DNA of 35,932 nt from an uncultured Acidimicrobiaceae bacterium (GCA_903906055.1 CAIVIS010000197.1:1-35932), one strand, 5' to 3'; counted from the stretch's first letter, positions 24,676 to 30,249 are shown. The notes: generated by a model not told the origin, from the letters alone. Program-made: numbers and translations.

Positions 24676-24824
24676 GGCAGCGCACGCCTCAACTCAGCAG
24701 CAGACACCCGAGAACGGGGGTGGAGCAGAAACTCCCGTGCCGCTTTGTCCAGTTCATCAAGCTGTTCACTCGTCACAGCCAAGGCCGTCTCGAGTGCAGC
24801 AATCCGATCCTGCTTCTTTCCCAT
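24672..24824 (-). CDS. 50-aa coiled-coil protein
   Basis: The ATG at 24824 shares a base with the preceding stop (TGATG), so this start is preferred over the longer reading to 24965. The product MGKKQDRIAALETALAV... is a charged amphipathic helix (AALETALAVTSEQLDELDKA) ending in Arg/Ala/Leu. No function was recognised. It is part of a chain of three small coupled genes. Confidence 0.6.
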   Translation of the reverse strand: MGKKQDRIAALETALAVTSEQLDELDKAAREFLLHPRSRVSAAELRRALP

Positions 24825-24976
24825 CACCAGTCCTCCTCCTCGGGCCACCAAGTCTCTCCTGGTCCCCAATATTTCTTTGTTGGCGGGTCTCCAAAGATCA
24901 GCGACAGCACAACGGCGAGCAACACCACCGCAATGATCGGCGCACAGACGTAGAGAAGTGCCCAAAAAAAGGTCAT
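24824..24976 (-). CDS. 50-aa membrane protein
   Basis: MTFFWALLYVCAPIIAVVLL... has one long hydrophobic segment (residues 3-28) and an acidic, Trp-rich C-terminus (GPGETWWPEEEDW). The ATG overlaps the stop of the XF1762-family gene as ATGA. It could be a small holin-like or membrane-anchoring protein; it is too short to say more. Confidence 0.6.
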   Translation of the reverse strand: MTFFWALLYVCAPIIAVVLLAVVLSLIFGDPPTKKYWGPGETWWPEEEDW

Positions 24977-25563
24977 GGAGTCACCAGCCCATCGAGCATC
25001 CCGCACACCAGGGCTGCGGTGGGGACGAACTCCAATTGTGTAGGGGAGTCGGTTTCCCATATCGGAAGCCGAACCGTTTGGTCATAAATGTTCAAGGTCA
25101 GCGCCCATCGAGTCTTGATGTCGGTGGGTTGGTCCGTCCGTCGTGGCTTCCCATCTGTGTGCTTCCACTGCCCCCCCCCCGCATCCCCTTCACTGATCCA
25201 GCCAGTCGCTCGAAGGGATGCACCACCTTCAGCCGGGAGTGTGTAGGTCTGGATGCGCTTGTAGCCCATCGCCTTGCCTGCTCTCGCTGCGGCGGCGTAC
25301 AGGACAGAGCAAGCGTTTGGTGTGCCATCGGTAGCCAGACGCGACACTTCAAGTATCTCCCGTGGGGAATCGGCTAAGCGTGCGACTGGTCGGCCGACAA
25401 TGGCGACCCCAACGAGCAGCCCGTCATCGCCGACGCACCCAAGGCTGAACCGGTGGCCGACGCACGGCTTGTGATGGCGGTGCATCGCAGCAACAAACGC
25501 ATTTGCTTCGACTAACTCCACAGGGACAACCCGAAGGTGTGGGCCATGGCTGTAGTCATTCAT
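24973..25563 (-). CDS. XF1762-family (GNAT-like) phage protein
   Basis: 196 aa. The segment 'HRHHKPCVGHRFSLGCVGDDGLLVGVAIVGRPVAR' followed by 'EVSRLATDGTPNACSVLYAAAARAGKAMGYKRIQTYTLPAEGGASLRATGW' is the diagnostic core of the XF1762 family, small phage/prophage proteins with an acetyltransferase-like fold. Biochemical function is not established to my knowledge. The coding strand contains an uninterrupted G10 tract (25171-25180) within the GGG codons after the core, a potential slippage site. The gene overlaps its neighbours on both sides by four bases. Confidence 0.8.
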   Translation of the reverse strand: MNDYSHGPHLRVVPVELVEANAFVAAMHRHHKPCVGHRFSLGCVGDDGLLVGVAIVGRPVARLADSPREILEVSRLATDGTPNACSVLYAAAARAGKAMGYKRIQTYTLPAEGGASLRATGWISEGDAGGGQWKHTDGKPRRTDQPTDIKTRWALTLNIYDQTVRLPIWETDSPTQLEFVPTAALVCGMLDGLVTP

Positions 25564-25576
25564 CCCTCACCGTCCA
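25560..25576 (-). repeat. Third copy of the DGEG junction repeat
   Basis: Identical 17 bases as at 26306-26322 and 26791-26807. It ends the PP-loop gene and starts the XF1762-family gene. Confidence 0.8.
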
Positions 25577-26309
25577 CTGAGGCATACGATCCTTCGGCAA
25601 TGGCGCAGAACAGGGAGCAGTCGATCTTCGGCTCCGTGGCATAGTCGCCGCGACCCCGCTCTAACTCGTCTAGCCACACCGGGCCGTTACCGTCCTTGCA
25701 GACCGAGTGCCCGATGTCCCGTTCCAGCAGCGCCATACGAGTGAACACTTCGGGGAAGTCATCACGAATTTTGTTCCAGTACCCCATGCCCGACGCCTTG
25801 ACACACCCGATGCAGTTTGCGTGTTCGTAGCCCAGCCGGTAGGTGATCGGCAGTTCGATACCCGCCCGCTCCACCATCGCCTTGCAGTCCGAGGCCGTGA
25901 GGCCGTGGTCTACAAGGGGGGTCAGGAGGGTAACCCCGGGGTTCTGCTCACGGAACCTGTCGGCTCGGTGCTGCTCGTCCACCGTGTACCCGAACACATG
26001 CACCGTGGTCGGATCGGGGTACGCCAGTTGGCGGACCTTCTTTTTCAGTTCGATAGTGCAGCGTGCGCCGAACGGGGACACCAGAAACCGGGTCTTCTCA
26101 AACACATCCCAGGTATTGGCGTATCTGGTGGAACGTAGGCGCAGCACCTCCTGGCCGAACCACACTTCGCAATCGTCAAGAAACCGGGCGTTGTCGGCGT
26201 GTTCGCTTCCGGGGTCCGTGTAGGCAATCTCACAAGGACCGTTAGCAAGGCTAAGTTTCGCGGCGACCGCACTCGGGGCACCGGCTGAGAACCAGCAAAC
26301 GGTAGTCAT
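25560..26309 (-). CDS. PAPS-reductase-like PP-loop protein
   Basis: 249 aa. The N-terminal FSAGAPSAVAAKLSL (7-21) is the phage version of the PP-loop of the adenine-nucleotide alpha-hydrolase superfamily (SGGxDS in bacterial members). The C-terminal half has a conserved 'ANCIGCVKASGMGYWNKIRDDFPEVF' type region (Cys163 and Cys166) found in phage members. Family knowledge: phosphoadenylylsulfate reductases and DndC-like proteins share this fold; phage versions may act in nucleotide or DNA modification or sulfur metabolism, mostly untested. It is coupled to the genes on both sides. The replacement of the usual SGG by SAG is typical of the phage group, not a defect. Confidence 0.8.
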   Translation of the reverse strand: MTTVCWFSAGAPSAVAAKLSLANGPCEIAYTDPGSEHADNARFLDDCEVWFGQEVLRLRSTRYANTWDVFEKTRFLVSPFGARCTIELKKKVRQLAYPDPTTVHVFGYTVDEQHRADRFREQNPGVTLLTPLVDHGLTASDCKAMVERAGIELPITYRLGYEHANCIGCVKASGMGYWNKIRDDFPEVFTRMALLERDIGHSVCKDGNGPVWLDELERGRGDYATEPKIDCSLFCAIAEGSYASVDGEG

Positions 26310-26794
26310 CCCTCACCGTCCAGGCCCAGTGCTGCACGGGCGATCCATGTCTGCGCTTCTGCGTCGTGGACGTACGGGTTGGCAATGGATTCCAGCGCCT
26401 CCCGGTAGCGGTCACGCTCGGCGGTGAGGGTGGCGACCCGGACTACGGGAAGGTCAAGATCGGGGCTTGACCGGCGCTCACCAGCAATGTCATCCAAGAG
26501 CAGTTCAAAGGAGTAGGTGAGGTCTTCATAGCCTGCCCGTTCCAAGACTTCACAGAGCAGTTGGACGGCATCTCCGTAGCGATTGTCGGTGTCGGCAACA
26601 CGGAGCGCCTGCATCCGATCAAACGCTGTGACGGGGGAGACGGCGCTCACCAGGCACCGAGTATCTGGAGCCTCGCCGCGTGAGAACTGCCGTTGCTGGC
26701 GCTGCGCCTCCTGCGCCTCCCTTAGTGCCTGCTCGGCGGCGTTGGCACGGGCTTCGGCTAGTTCGATACGGGCGAGCCAGTGGTCGTTACTCAT
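26306..26794 (-). CDS. Coiled-coil small protein, unknown
   Basis: 162 aa. A helical N-terminus (RIELAEARANAAEQALREAQ), a less ordered middle, then helical segments (AVQLLCEVLERAGYEDLTYS and VATLTAERDRYREALESIAN) and the C-terminal end ...ALGLDGEG. The stop overlaps the start of the PP-loop gene. The last codons are a recurrent junction sequence shared with two other genes in the operon. Confidence 0.65.
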   Translation of the reverse strand: MSNDHWLARIELAEARANAAEQALREAQEAQRQQRQFSRGEAPDTRCLVSAVSPVTAFDRMQALRVADTDNRYGDAVQLLCEVLERAGYEDLTYSFELLLDDIAGERRSSPDLDLPVVRVATLTAERDRYREALESIANPYVHDAEAQTWIARAALGLDGEG

Positions 26795-26807
26795 CCCTCA
26801 CCGTCCA
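26306..26807 (-). repeat. Recurrent gene-junction repeats (DGEG-stop type), 2 of 3 copies
   Basis: TGGACGGTGAGGGATGA occurs on the minus strand at 26322-26306 and 26807-26791; a third copy is at 25576-25560. Each copy encodes Asp-Gly-Glu-Gly-stop and overlaps the next ATG, and carries a GGTGAGGG ribosome site. Two of the copies share a further upstream GTGCAGC-type segment. Confidence 0.8.
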
Positions 26808-27018
26808 GGGCTGCACTGACGATGGCGTTGTAGCCGGGGGCGCAAGTTCCGCACCACGGAAGTTCGCCTATGGCCCGCATCGCATCCCGGTAGCGGTCGT
26901 TGACCTCGGTGATCGCTTCCAGCCGCCTGTTCAACTCGGTCAGCATGTTCACCACGGTCTCCGACGCATACAGATGAGGCCCGTCAGGGATGATGTTGAG
27001 TTCTGGGCTCTTTGCCAT
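26791..27018 (-). CDS. 75-aa small protein, unknown
   Basis: MAKSPELNIIPDGPHLYASE... with a helical middle (VVNMLTELNRRLEAITEVND) and a C-terminal 'GELPWCGTCAPGYNAIVSAALDGEG' containing CxxC. The ATG shares a base with the upstream stop (TAATG). It ends with the same Asp-Gly-Glu-Gly as two neighbours. Confidence 0.65.
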   Translation of the reverse strand: MAKSPELNIIPDGPHLYASETVVNMLTELNRRLEAITEVNDRYRDAMRAIGELPWCGTCAPGYNAIVSAALDGEG

Positions 27019-27254
27019 TACTCGCGCTCGTTGTCGGCTTGGAAGCCGGCAGCAGCGATGAGCTCGTCTTCGGTGGGGACAAGATCGTCAGGCCAGGTGG
27101 ACATCATTTTTTTGATGTCCAGAATTGCTCGGAGCGCCTTGACTTCGCTCTCCAACGCAACGATGCGGTCTTGTGCTTGGTTGAGTTCCTCTTCGAGCGC
27201 CATGGCGACACCTCGAGCGGCTTCAATCTTGGCTTCTGTGGAATGTAGGTTCAT
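27018..27254 (-). CDS. 78-aa coiled-coil protein, leaderless first gene of leftward operon
   Basis: Start at the ATG at 27254 (an in-frame ATG at 27293 precedes the promoter and is discounted). The predicted transcription start is at this ATG, with no Shine-Dalgarno. The product MNLHSTEAKIEAARGVAMAL... has a strong coiled-coil (QAQDRIVALESEVKALRAIL) and an acidic C-terminus. Function unknown. As the first gene of the unit it may be an early regulatory protein, which is inference. Confidence 0.65.
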   Translation of the reverse strand: MNLHSTEAKIEAARGVAMALEEELNQAQDRIVALESEVKALRAILDIKKMMSTWPDDLVPTEDELIAAAGFQADNERE

Positions 27255-27260
27255 GACGAC

Positions 27261-27289
27261 ATTGTAAGACATGCACCACGGGCCGTCAA
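27261..27289 (-). promoter_or_regulatory. Strong sigma70-type promoter of the leftward operon
   Basis: TTGACG (27289-27284), 17-base spacer, TACAAT (27266-27261). The first base of the ATG at 27254 is exactly seven bases past the -10, so a leaderless message is predicted. It lies directly downstream of the terminator at 27296-27340. Confidence 0.75.
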
Positions 27290-27295
27290 GCAAGG

Positions 27296-27340
27296 GAAAA
27301 AGAAAAACCCACCGGGCCTGGAGGCACGCGGTGGGTTTTT
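27296..27340 (-). terminator. Rho-independent terminator with 12-bp stem
   Basis: On the plus strand AAAAACCCACCG (27303-27314) pairs perfectly with CGGTGGGTTTTT (27329-27340), with an inner GCCT/AGGC pairing in the loop. Read leftward the stem is followed by TTTTTCTTTTT, a strong tract. Read rightward the T run is within the stem, so a bidirectional function is possible but weaker. Confidence 0.85.
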
Positions 27341-27387
27341 CGTGGGTGCTTACTTTCCACAGGAAGGCCCAAGATCAAAACTGACGC
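27296..27387 (-). ncRNA. Candidate ~90-nt RNA or terminated leader
   Basis: It lies between a near-consensus promoter (TTGACA, 16 bases, TACAAT; 27421-27394) and the terminator at 27296-27340 on the same strand. No ORF with a ribosome site lies inside. The transcript would be about 90 nt and end in the terminator hairpin. It could be a regulatory RNA, or an attenuated leader whose read-through would feed the leftward operon. Inferred from signals only. Confidence 0.45.
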
Positions 27388-27393
27388 AATGTC

Positions 27394-27421
27394 ATTGTAT
27401 TCCTCGTTGATCCAATGTCAA
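27394..27421 (-). promoter_or_regulatory. Near-consensus promoter upstream of the candidate RNA
   Basis: TTGACA (27421-27416) and TACAAT (27399-27394), spacer 16 bases, minus strand. This is the best -35 hexamer noticed in the window and it leads into the terminator, not directly into a gene. Confidence 0.7.
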
Positions 27422-28132
27422 GAGAAAATATTGTTGCTTGACGGTTGCTGTTTCGAGGCGTACAACTGAAGCACTTTCCAAAGAGGGTCGGCCAGGCCAC
27501 CGGGTTCGGAACGAGCGCCCCCCTCAAATCCAAGCGTACGGCTCACACACCCGCTGGCATCGGGGCAGGAACACCCTTTAGACGGGGGATAGCTCTTCGC
27601 GCCCATTGAGCGGGCGCATGCGGTCAGGTATGCAGACCCACAGAGCTGAGAAATGCTCGCCGGGTTGAGGGAATCAGCGGGGAAAGAAGGCTTGCAAGCC
27701 TCTCAAGCCACTGACGCACCAGCATGAAGCCGCTGGTTTGTCCTCGAGGCTGCTTTGGCTGGTCAACAATCGCCGAAAAAAATACGGCGGGGGGTGCAAA
27801 AACATTTGTGGGCGTCCGTCGGTGAATCTTCATCATCTACTACGGGCCAACGGGGGCCAATGGGAAGGCAAACCACGGGGGGGCCTGCACTACCAGGGGG
27901 GGGGTAGACACTGGCAATCGGCGGTCAGGTACATCCCCCCCCACCACTACCAGAGGGAGGGAGTGATCCTCCCTCACTCTTCAGCCGATCCCTTGACAGC
28001 GGTGCGAGTAGGTAGGACAAGCAGTTGACCACCGCGACCACGCGTGAGGTTGGCGCGGTGCGATCGACACCGACCACCTACAAATGGATGGCGCTGCGGT
28101 AAAAAGCTGTACATCATCGGCACATCCTGCGC
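27422..28132. other. Long non-coding region with G/C homopolymer runs
   Basis: About 710 bases without a convincing gene. It separates leftward and rightward transcription. A cluster of G runs (27844-27904: GGG, GGGGG, GGG, seven G, nine G, with the repeated CCAA between runs) and a C8 run (27935-27942) are the striking content. The G9 and C8 tracts could pair across a 30-base loop. CACTACCAG occurs at both about 27887 and 27944, GCGGTGCGA at about 27996 and 28055. A 62-aa minus frame at 27418-27606 has no ribosome site. Candidate origin or control region. Confidence 0.5.
27953..27975. other. Hairpin in intergenic region
   Basis: GAGGGAGG and CCTCCCTC form a perfect 8-bp stem with a 7-base loop (GAGTGAT). 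No T tract follows, so it is not a simple terminator. It may be part of an origin or operator. Confidence 0.5.
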
Positions 28133-28138
28133 TACGAT
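28108..28138 (+). promoter_or_regulatory. Candidate promoter of the first rightward operon
   Basis: TACGAT (28133-28138) is a good -10 shared with other promoters here. The best -35 (TGTACA, 28108-28113) is weak and has 19-base spacing, so an activator or other factor may be needed. It lies 41 bases before the ATG at 28179, which has an AAGAAGGAG site. Confidence 0.4.
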
Positions 28139-28178
28139 GTAAGACAGTGAGAGACCTACTCTCAAGAAGGAGCATGCC

Positions 28179-28373
28179 ATGATCAAGAACCCAAACGAGA
28201 TTGCTGTAGGGGATTCTTTCCTCTGCGGTCAAGGTGTCGCAACCGTTGGTGCTGTGTTCTACGACTCGCGCCACGATCACGCCAATTGCCTCGTGACGAT
28301 CGGTGACGATGATTCCGCCGATCTCGCGGTAGCAGTAACCGTACGTCGGCCCATCCAAGTGTGGTCCGTCTGA
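28179..28373 (+). CDS. 64-aa small protein, first rightward gene
   Basis: MIKNPNEIAVGDSFLCGQGV..., a compact beta-rich sequence (VATVGAVFYDSRHDHANCLV, DDDSADLAVAVTVRRP). The ATG has a strong AAGAAGGAG five bases upstream. Its stop overlaps the next ATG as TGATG. No family recognised. Confidence 0.75.
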   Translation: MIKNPNEIAVGDSFLCGQGVATVGAVFYDSRHDHANCLVTIGDDDSADLAVAVTVRRPIQVWSV

Positions 28374-28516
28374 TGTGCGAACTGATGACGTGCGACCATG
28401 ACTCATGTGCATACGAACGGGGCGAGATTTCTCTTGACGCGTTCGACGCTCGTTCGTATGAAATCCCGTTAGCCGAGTACCTGCTACTCAAGCGCGCGTT
28501 TGAGGTGACTGTCTGA
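28373..28516 (+). CDS. 47-aa small protein
   Basis: MCELMTCDHDSCAYERGEIS..., 47 aa, with three cysteines and a His near the N-terminus and an amphipathic C-terminal helix (PLAEYLLLKRAFEV). It is joined by TGATG to both neighbours, which supports reality despite its size. It may bind a metal. Confidence 0.65.
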   Translation: MCELMTCDHDSCAYERGEISLDAFDARSYEIPLAEYLLLKRAFEVTV

Positions 28517-29271
28517 TGAGCGCGCTGAAGCTCACTGCCGATCGCAAGGTCAGTCCTCTGTCCCTGTGGAAGGTGAACGCGCGCCGATGGGAGCCGGACG
28601 TCAAAAACGCCTTTGGTCTGCCAGCTGGCACGTCCTGCCCTGGCAGGACGTCAATCTGTGCGAGCGTGTGCTATGCAGAGGCGGCCGAGAATTGGCCAAC
28701 GGTAGATGCCCTAGTCCGCCACAATTGGGATCTCCTGCAGGACTGCGGTCGCTCGCAATCCAAAATGGTCAACCTGCTACGTCCCTTGATGACGGCCTAC
28801 CGACAGAGCCACGCCCGCGCCGAACGGCTCCGCAATGTCACGATTCCGCACGTCTTCCGTATACACTGGGATGGAGATTTCTTCTCCATTCCGTACGCGC
28901 GTGCATGGCGTACCATCATGCTTGAGAACGCCGACATCCAATTCTGGGTTTACACGCGCAGTTTTCATGGACGCGTCGATGTTGTGCCGACTCTGTCTAT
29001 CGTGCCAAATCTGTCGCTCTATCTGTCGGTAGATTCCGAGAACCGACAGCATGCGGAGCGGTATCCGAACCTACCGCATGCAATCCTCGATGAGACGTTC
29101 GCAGAAGCGCAGGTAACCTCCGTCAGTCTCTCCGGTAAGCGCGCACCGCGATGTCCTGAGAACGCGCGCAAGGTGCCATTGGTCGGGAGTGATGGGCGCG
29201 GTGCGTGCGTGGCATGCGGTCTCTGTGTGAACGGTCGTTCTAGTGTCCTCTTCAGCATCACCAAGTCCTAA
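28516..29271 (+). CDS. GP88-like cysteine protein
   Basis: 251 aa. The N-terminal 'FGLPAGTSCPGRTSICASVCYAEA' (Cys41, 48, 52) is the core of the mycobacteriophage L5 gp88-like family, along with 'IHWDGDFFS' (117-124), a Trp/aromatic strand with YTRSF (146-150) and 'LSLYLSVDSEN' (166-176). The C-terminus has CPENARK (Cys213) and CVACGLC (Cys231, 234, 237). The cysteine distribution suggests an iron-sulfur or zinc site. Function of the family is unknown; radical-SAM-like folds have been suggested for similar proteins. A perfect terminator follows. Confidence 0.8.
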   Translation: MSALKLTADRKVSPLSLWKVNARRWEPDVKNAFGLPAGTSCPGRTSICASVCYAEAAENWPTVDALVRHNWDLLQDCGRSQSKMVNLLRPLMTAYRQSHARAERLRNVTIPHVFRIHWDGDFFSIPYARAWRTIMLENADIQFWVYTRSFHGRVDVVPTLSIVPNLSLYLSVDSENRQHAERYPNLPHAILDETFAEAQVTSVSLSGKRAPRCPENARKVPLVGSDGRGACVACGLCVNGRSSVLFSITKS

Positions 29272-29312
29272 TGCCCATGGGGTAGCGATCGATGGCAAGC
29301 AGTACCGACGAA

Positions 29313-29337
29313 GGGACACCCTAGGGTGTCCTTTTTT
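29313..29337 (+). terminator. Terminator after the GP88-like gene
   Basis: GGACACCC-TA-GGGTGTCC is a perfect 8-bp inverted repeat (29314-29331) followed by TTTTTT (29332-29337). It closes the first rightward operon. Confidence 0.9.
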
Positions 29338-29391
29338 CGCGTCCTCTGTTGCGTTCTAAGACTCGCAATCCTCCGCCATGGCAGGATAGGC

Positions 29392-29424
29392 GCGGAGGAT
29401 GTGCGGAGGATGTGCGGAGGATGT
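29392..29424. repeat. Tandem repeat, three 11-bp units
   Basis: GCGGAGGATGT occurs three times exactly in tandem. It lies in a non-coding stretch between the terminator and the next promoter. Confidence 0.9.
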
Positions 29425-29432
29425 GTGTCTGT

Positions 29433-29472
29433 CGGTAGGTCGGTAGGTCGGTAGGTCGGTAGGTCGGTAGGT
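29433..29472. repeat. Tandem repeat, five 8-bp units
   Basis: CGGTAGGT is repeated five times exactly, followed by a partial AGGT. The 8-bp period is not a multiple of three, so it is not a coding repeat; open frames across it are artefacts. Confidence 0.9.
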
Positions 29473-29524
29473 AGGTCAACGCCCTGGCGATCGATTGCAA
29501 ACCCGCTCGAGCGATCGAACCCAT

Positions 29525-29683
29525 ACAACGTGCAGACAGTCTCGCGGTGACAACGCGGTCACAACGCTCCGAGGAGCTCATCATTCGCAGGGCCGGCGGC
29601 CAGGTGCTGCCAGCCCTGACAACGCTCGCAAAGCGGAGGCGATACAACGCTCCTCCAGCCCTGACAACGCTCGCAAAGCGGAG
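29525..29683. repeat. Iteron-like ACAACG repeats and a 29-bp direct repeat
   Basis: ACAACG occurs at 29525, 29550, 29561, 29619, 29644 and 29664; four of these extend to ACAACGCTC. A 29-bp exact direct repeat beginning CCAGCCCTGACAACGCTC starts at 29610 and 29655 (45-base period). There is no gene in the stretch. The arrangement suits an origin or a protein-binding array. Confidence 0.75.
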
Positions 29684-29685
29684 TG

Positions 29686-29714
29686 TTGCTATCCAATGCA
29701 AGCTGTCATACAAT
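29686..29714 (+). promoter_or_regulatory. Candidate promoter for the second rightward operon
   Basis: TTGCTA (29686-29691), 17-base spacer, TACAAT (29709-29714). The predicted start is at about 29721, just before a hairpin. Confidence 0.6.
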
Positions 29715-29723
29715 GACAGACAG

Positions 29724-29740
29724 GTGGGGACGTTCCCCAC
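29724..29740 (+). promoter_or_regulatory. 5'-end hairpin before a ribosome site
   Basis: GTGGGGA-CGT-TCCCCAC is a perfect 7-bp stem with a 3-base loop, within the first 20 nt of the predicted transcript. GGAAGGAG follows immediately (29741-29748). It may stabilise the 5' end or be an operator or translational control element. Confidence 0.6.
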
Positions 29741-29753
29741 GGAAGGAGTAGTC

Positions 29754-29804
29754 ATGGACTACCAAGCAGCATGTGAGTATGCGACCGAAGAGGTGACGGC
29801 ATGA
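29754..29804 (+). CDS. 16-aa leader peptide
   Basis: MDYQAACEYATEEVTA follows a strong GGAAGGAG and a promoter. Its last codons (GAAGAGGTGACGGCATGA) overlap the next start as ATGA. So short a peptide is probably a translational coupler or leader, not an enzyme. Confidence 0.5.
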   Translation: MDYQAACEYATEEVTA

Positions 29805-30019
29805 CCGCCGGGGATCGCTGCGAGGTGCTCGCCAGCCACCATGAGCGCCTGGCCCGAGAGGCCGACCAGTACGCCGGTGAGGCGATGGACGAGGGCCACC
29901 CGGCAGAGGCCGCCATGTGGGCTGAGGAGGCCCGGACACGGCGACACGACGCCGAGCGGTGGCGACGAACCGCCGAGGAGGTGACGGCATGTGCGTCCGA
30001 GTACCTGGGGATCCTGTGA
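29801..30019 (+). CDS. 72-aa helical protein
   Basis: MTAGDRCEVLASHHERLARE..., Glu/Ala/Arg-rich and helical (DEGHPAEAAMWAEEARTRRH, ERWRRTAEEV). It starts in an ATGA overlap. The next gene begins inside its 3' end, 31 bases before its stop, at a second copy of the EEVTA junction sequence. Function unknown. Confidence 0.65.
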   Translation: MTAGDRCEVLASHHERLAREADQYAGEAMDEGHPAEAAMWAEEARTRRHDAERWRRTAEEVTACASEYLGIL

Positions 30020-30249
30020 GCTGCCACCACGACTTCATCGACCGTGACACCTACCGGTGCGTAGAGTGCGGAGAGCGCGCCTACGCCAGTCTGGCCCAGT
30101 ACCCGCCCGACGAGGCCATGCAGGAAGGTCCGTGCTCCGAGTGCTCTAGGCCCGCCCGGTACACCGTGCTGCTGCTGGGACCGGCGGCTACCTACCTCTG
30201 TGGCCCATGTGTCACTCTGGTATCTCAGCGACAGGGAGTGATGGCATGA
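29989..30249 (+). CDS. Small zinc-finger protein
   Basis: 86 aa from the ATG at 29989: MCVRVPGDPVSCHHDFIDRD... with CHHDF, CVEC (near 25), CSEC (near 50) and CGPC (near 71). The repeated CxxC pairs suggest two zinc ribbons. The stop overlaps the next start (ATGA). A longer reading (29959) was discounted because the EEVTA-type junction places the start here. Confidence 0.7.
   Translation: MCVRVPGDPVSCHHDFIDRDTYRCVECGERAYASLAQYPPDEAMQEGPCSECSRPARYTVLLLGPAATYLCGPCVTLVSQRQGVMA

Larger units (their letters stand above)
29272..29753. other. 480-bp repeat-rich non-coding region
   Basis: No gene with a credible start. In order it holds the terminator (29313), a 33-bp and a 40-bp tandem array, the iteron-like cluster, a promoter (29686-29714) and a hairpin (29724-29740). 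It is the most repetitive part of the genome and a candidate replication origin. Confidence 0.7.
29790..30249 (+). repeat. Recurrent gene-junction repeats (GAGGTGACGGCATG type)
   Basis: GAGGTGACGGCATG is exact at 29790-29803 and 29978-29991; a diverged form (GAGTGATGGCATG) precedes the ATG at 30246. Each supplies the ribosome site and the ATG of the next gene. The upstream frame reads Glu-Val-Thr-Ala or Gly-Val-Met-Ala at the end. Confidence 0.7.

Noticed and set aside
27418-27606. 62-aa minus frame in the intergenic region with CSCPDASGC
   Set aside because: No ribosome site or coupling, and its stop lies inside a strong promoter -35 hexamer; left as unproven.
27422-27700. Possible tRNA or CRISPR array
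   Set aside because: No cloverleaf with a proper T-arm and anticodon stem, and no regularly spaced repeats of CRISPR size were found there or elsewhere by eye.
27738-28028. 96-aa plus frame across the G/C runs
   Set aside because: Codons are driven by homopolymers and there is no start signal.
29321-29755. 144-aa minus frame with TDLPTYRP repeats
   Set aside because: It is only the translation of the 8-bp tandem repeat, and crosses a terminator and a promoter of the other strand.
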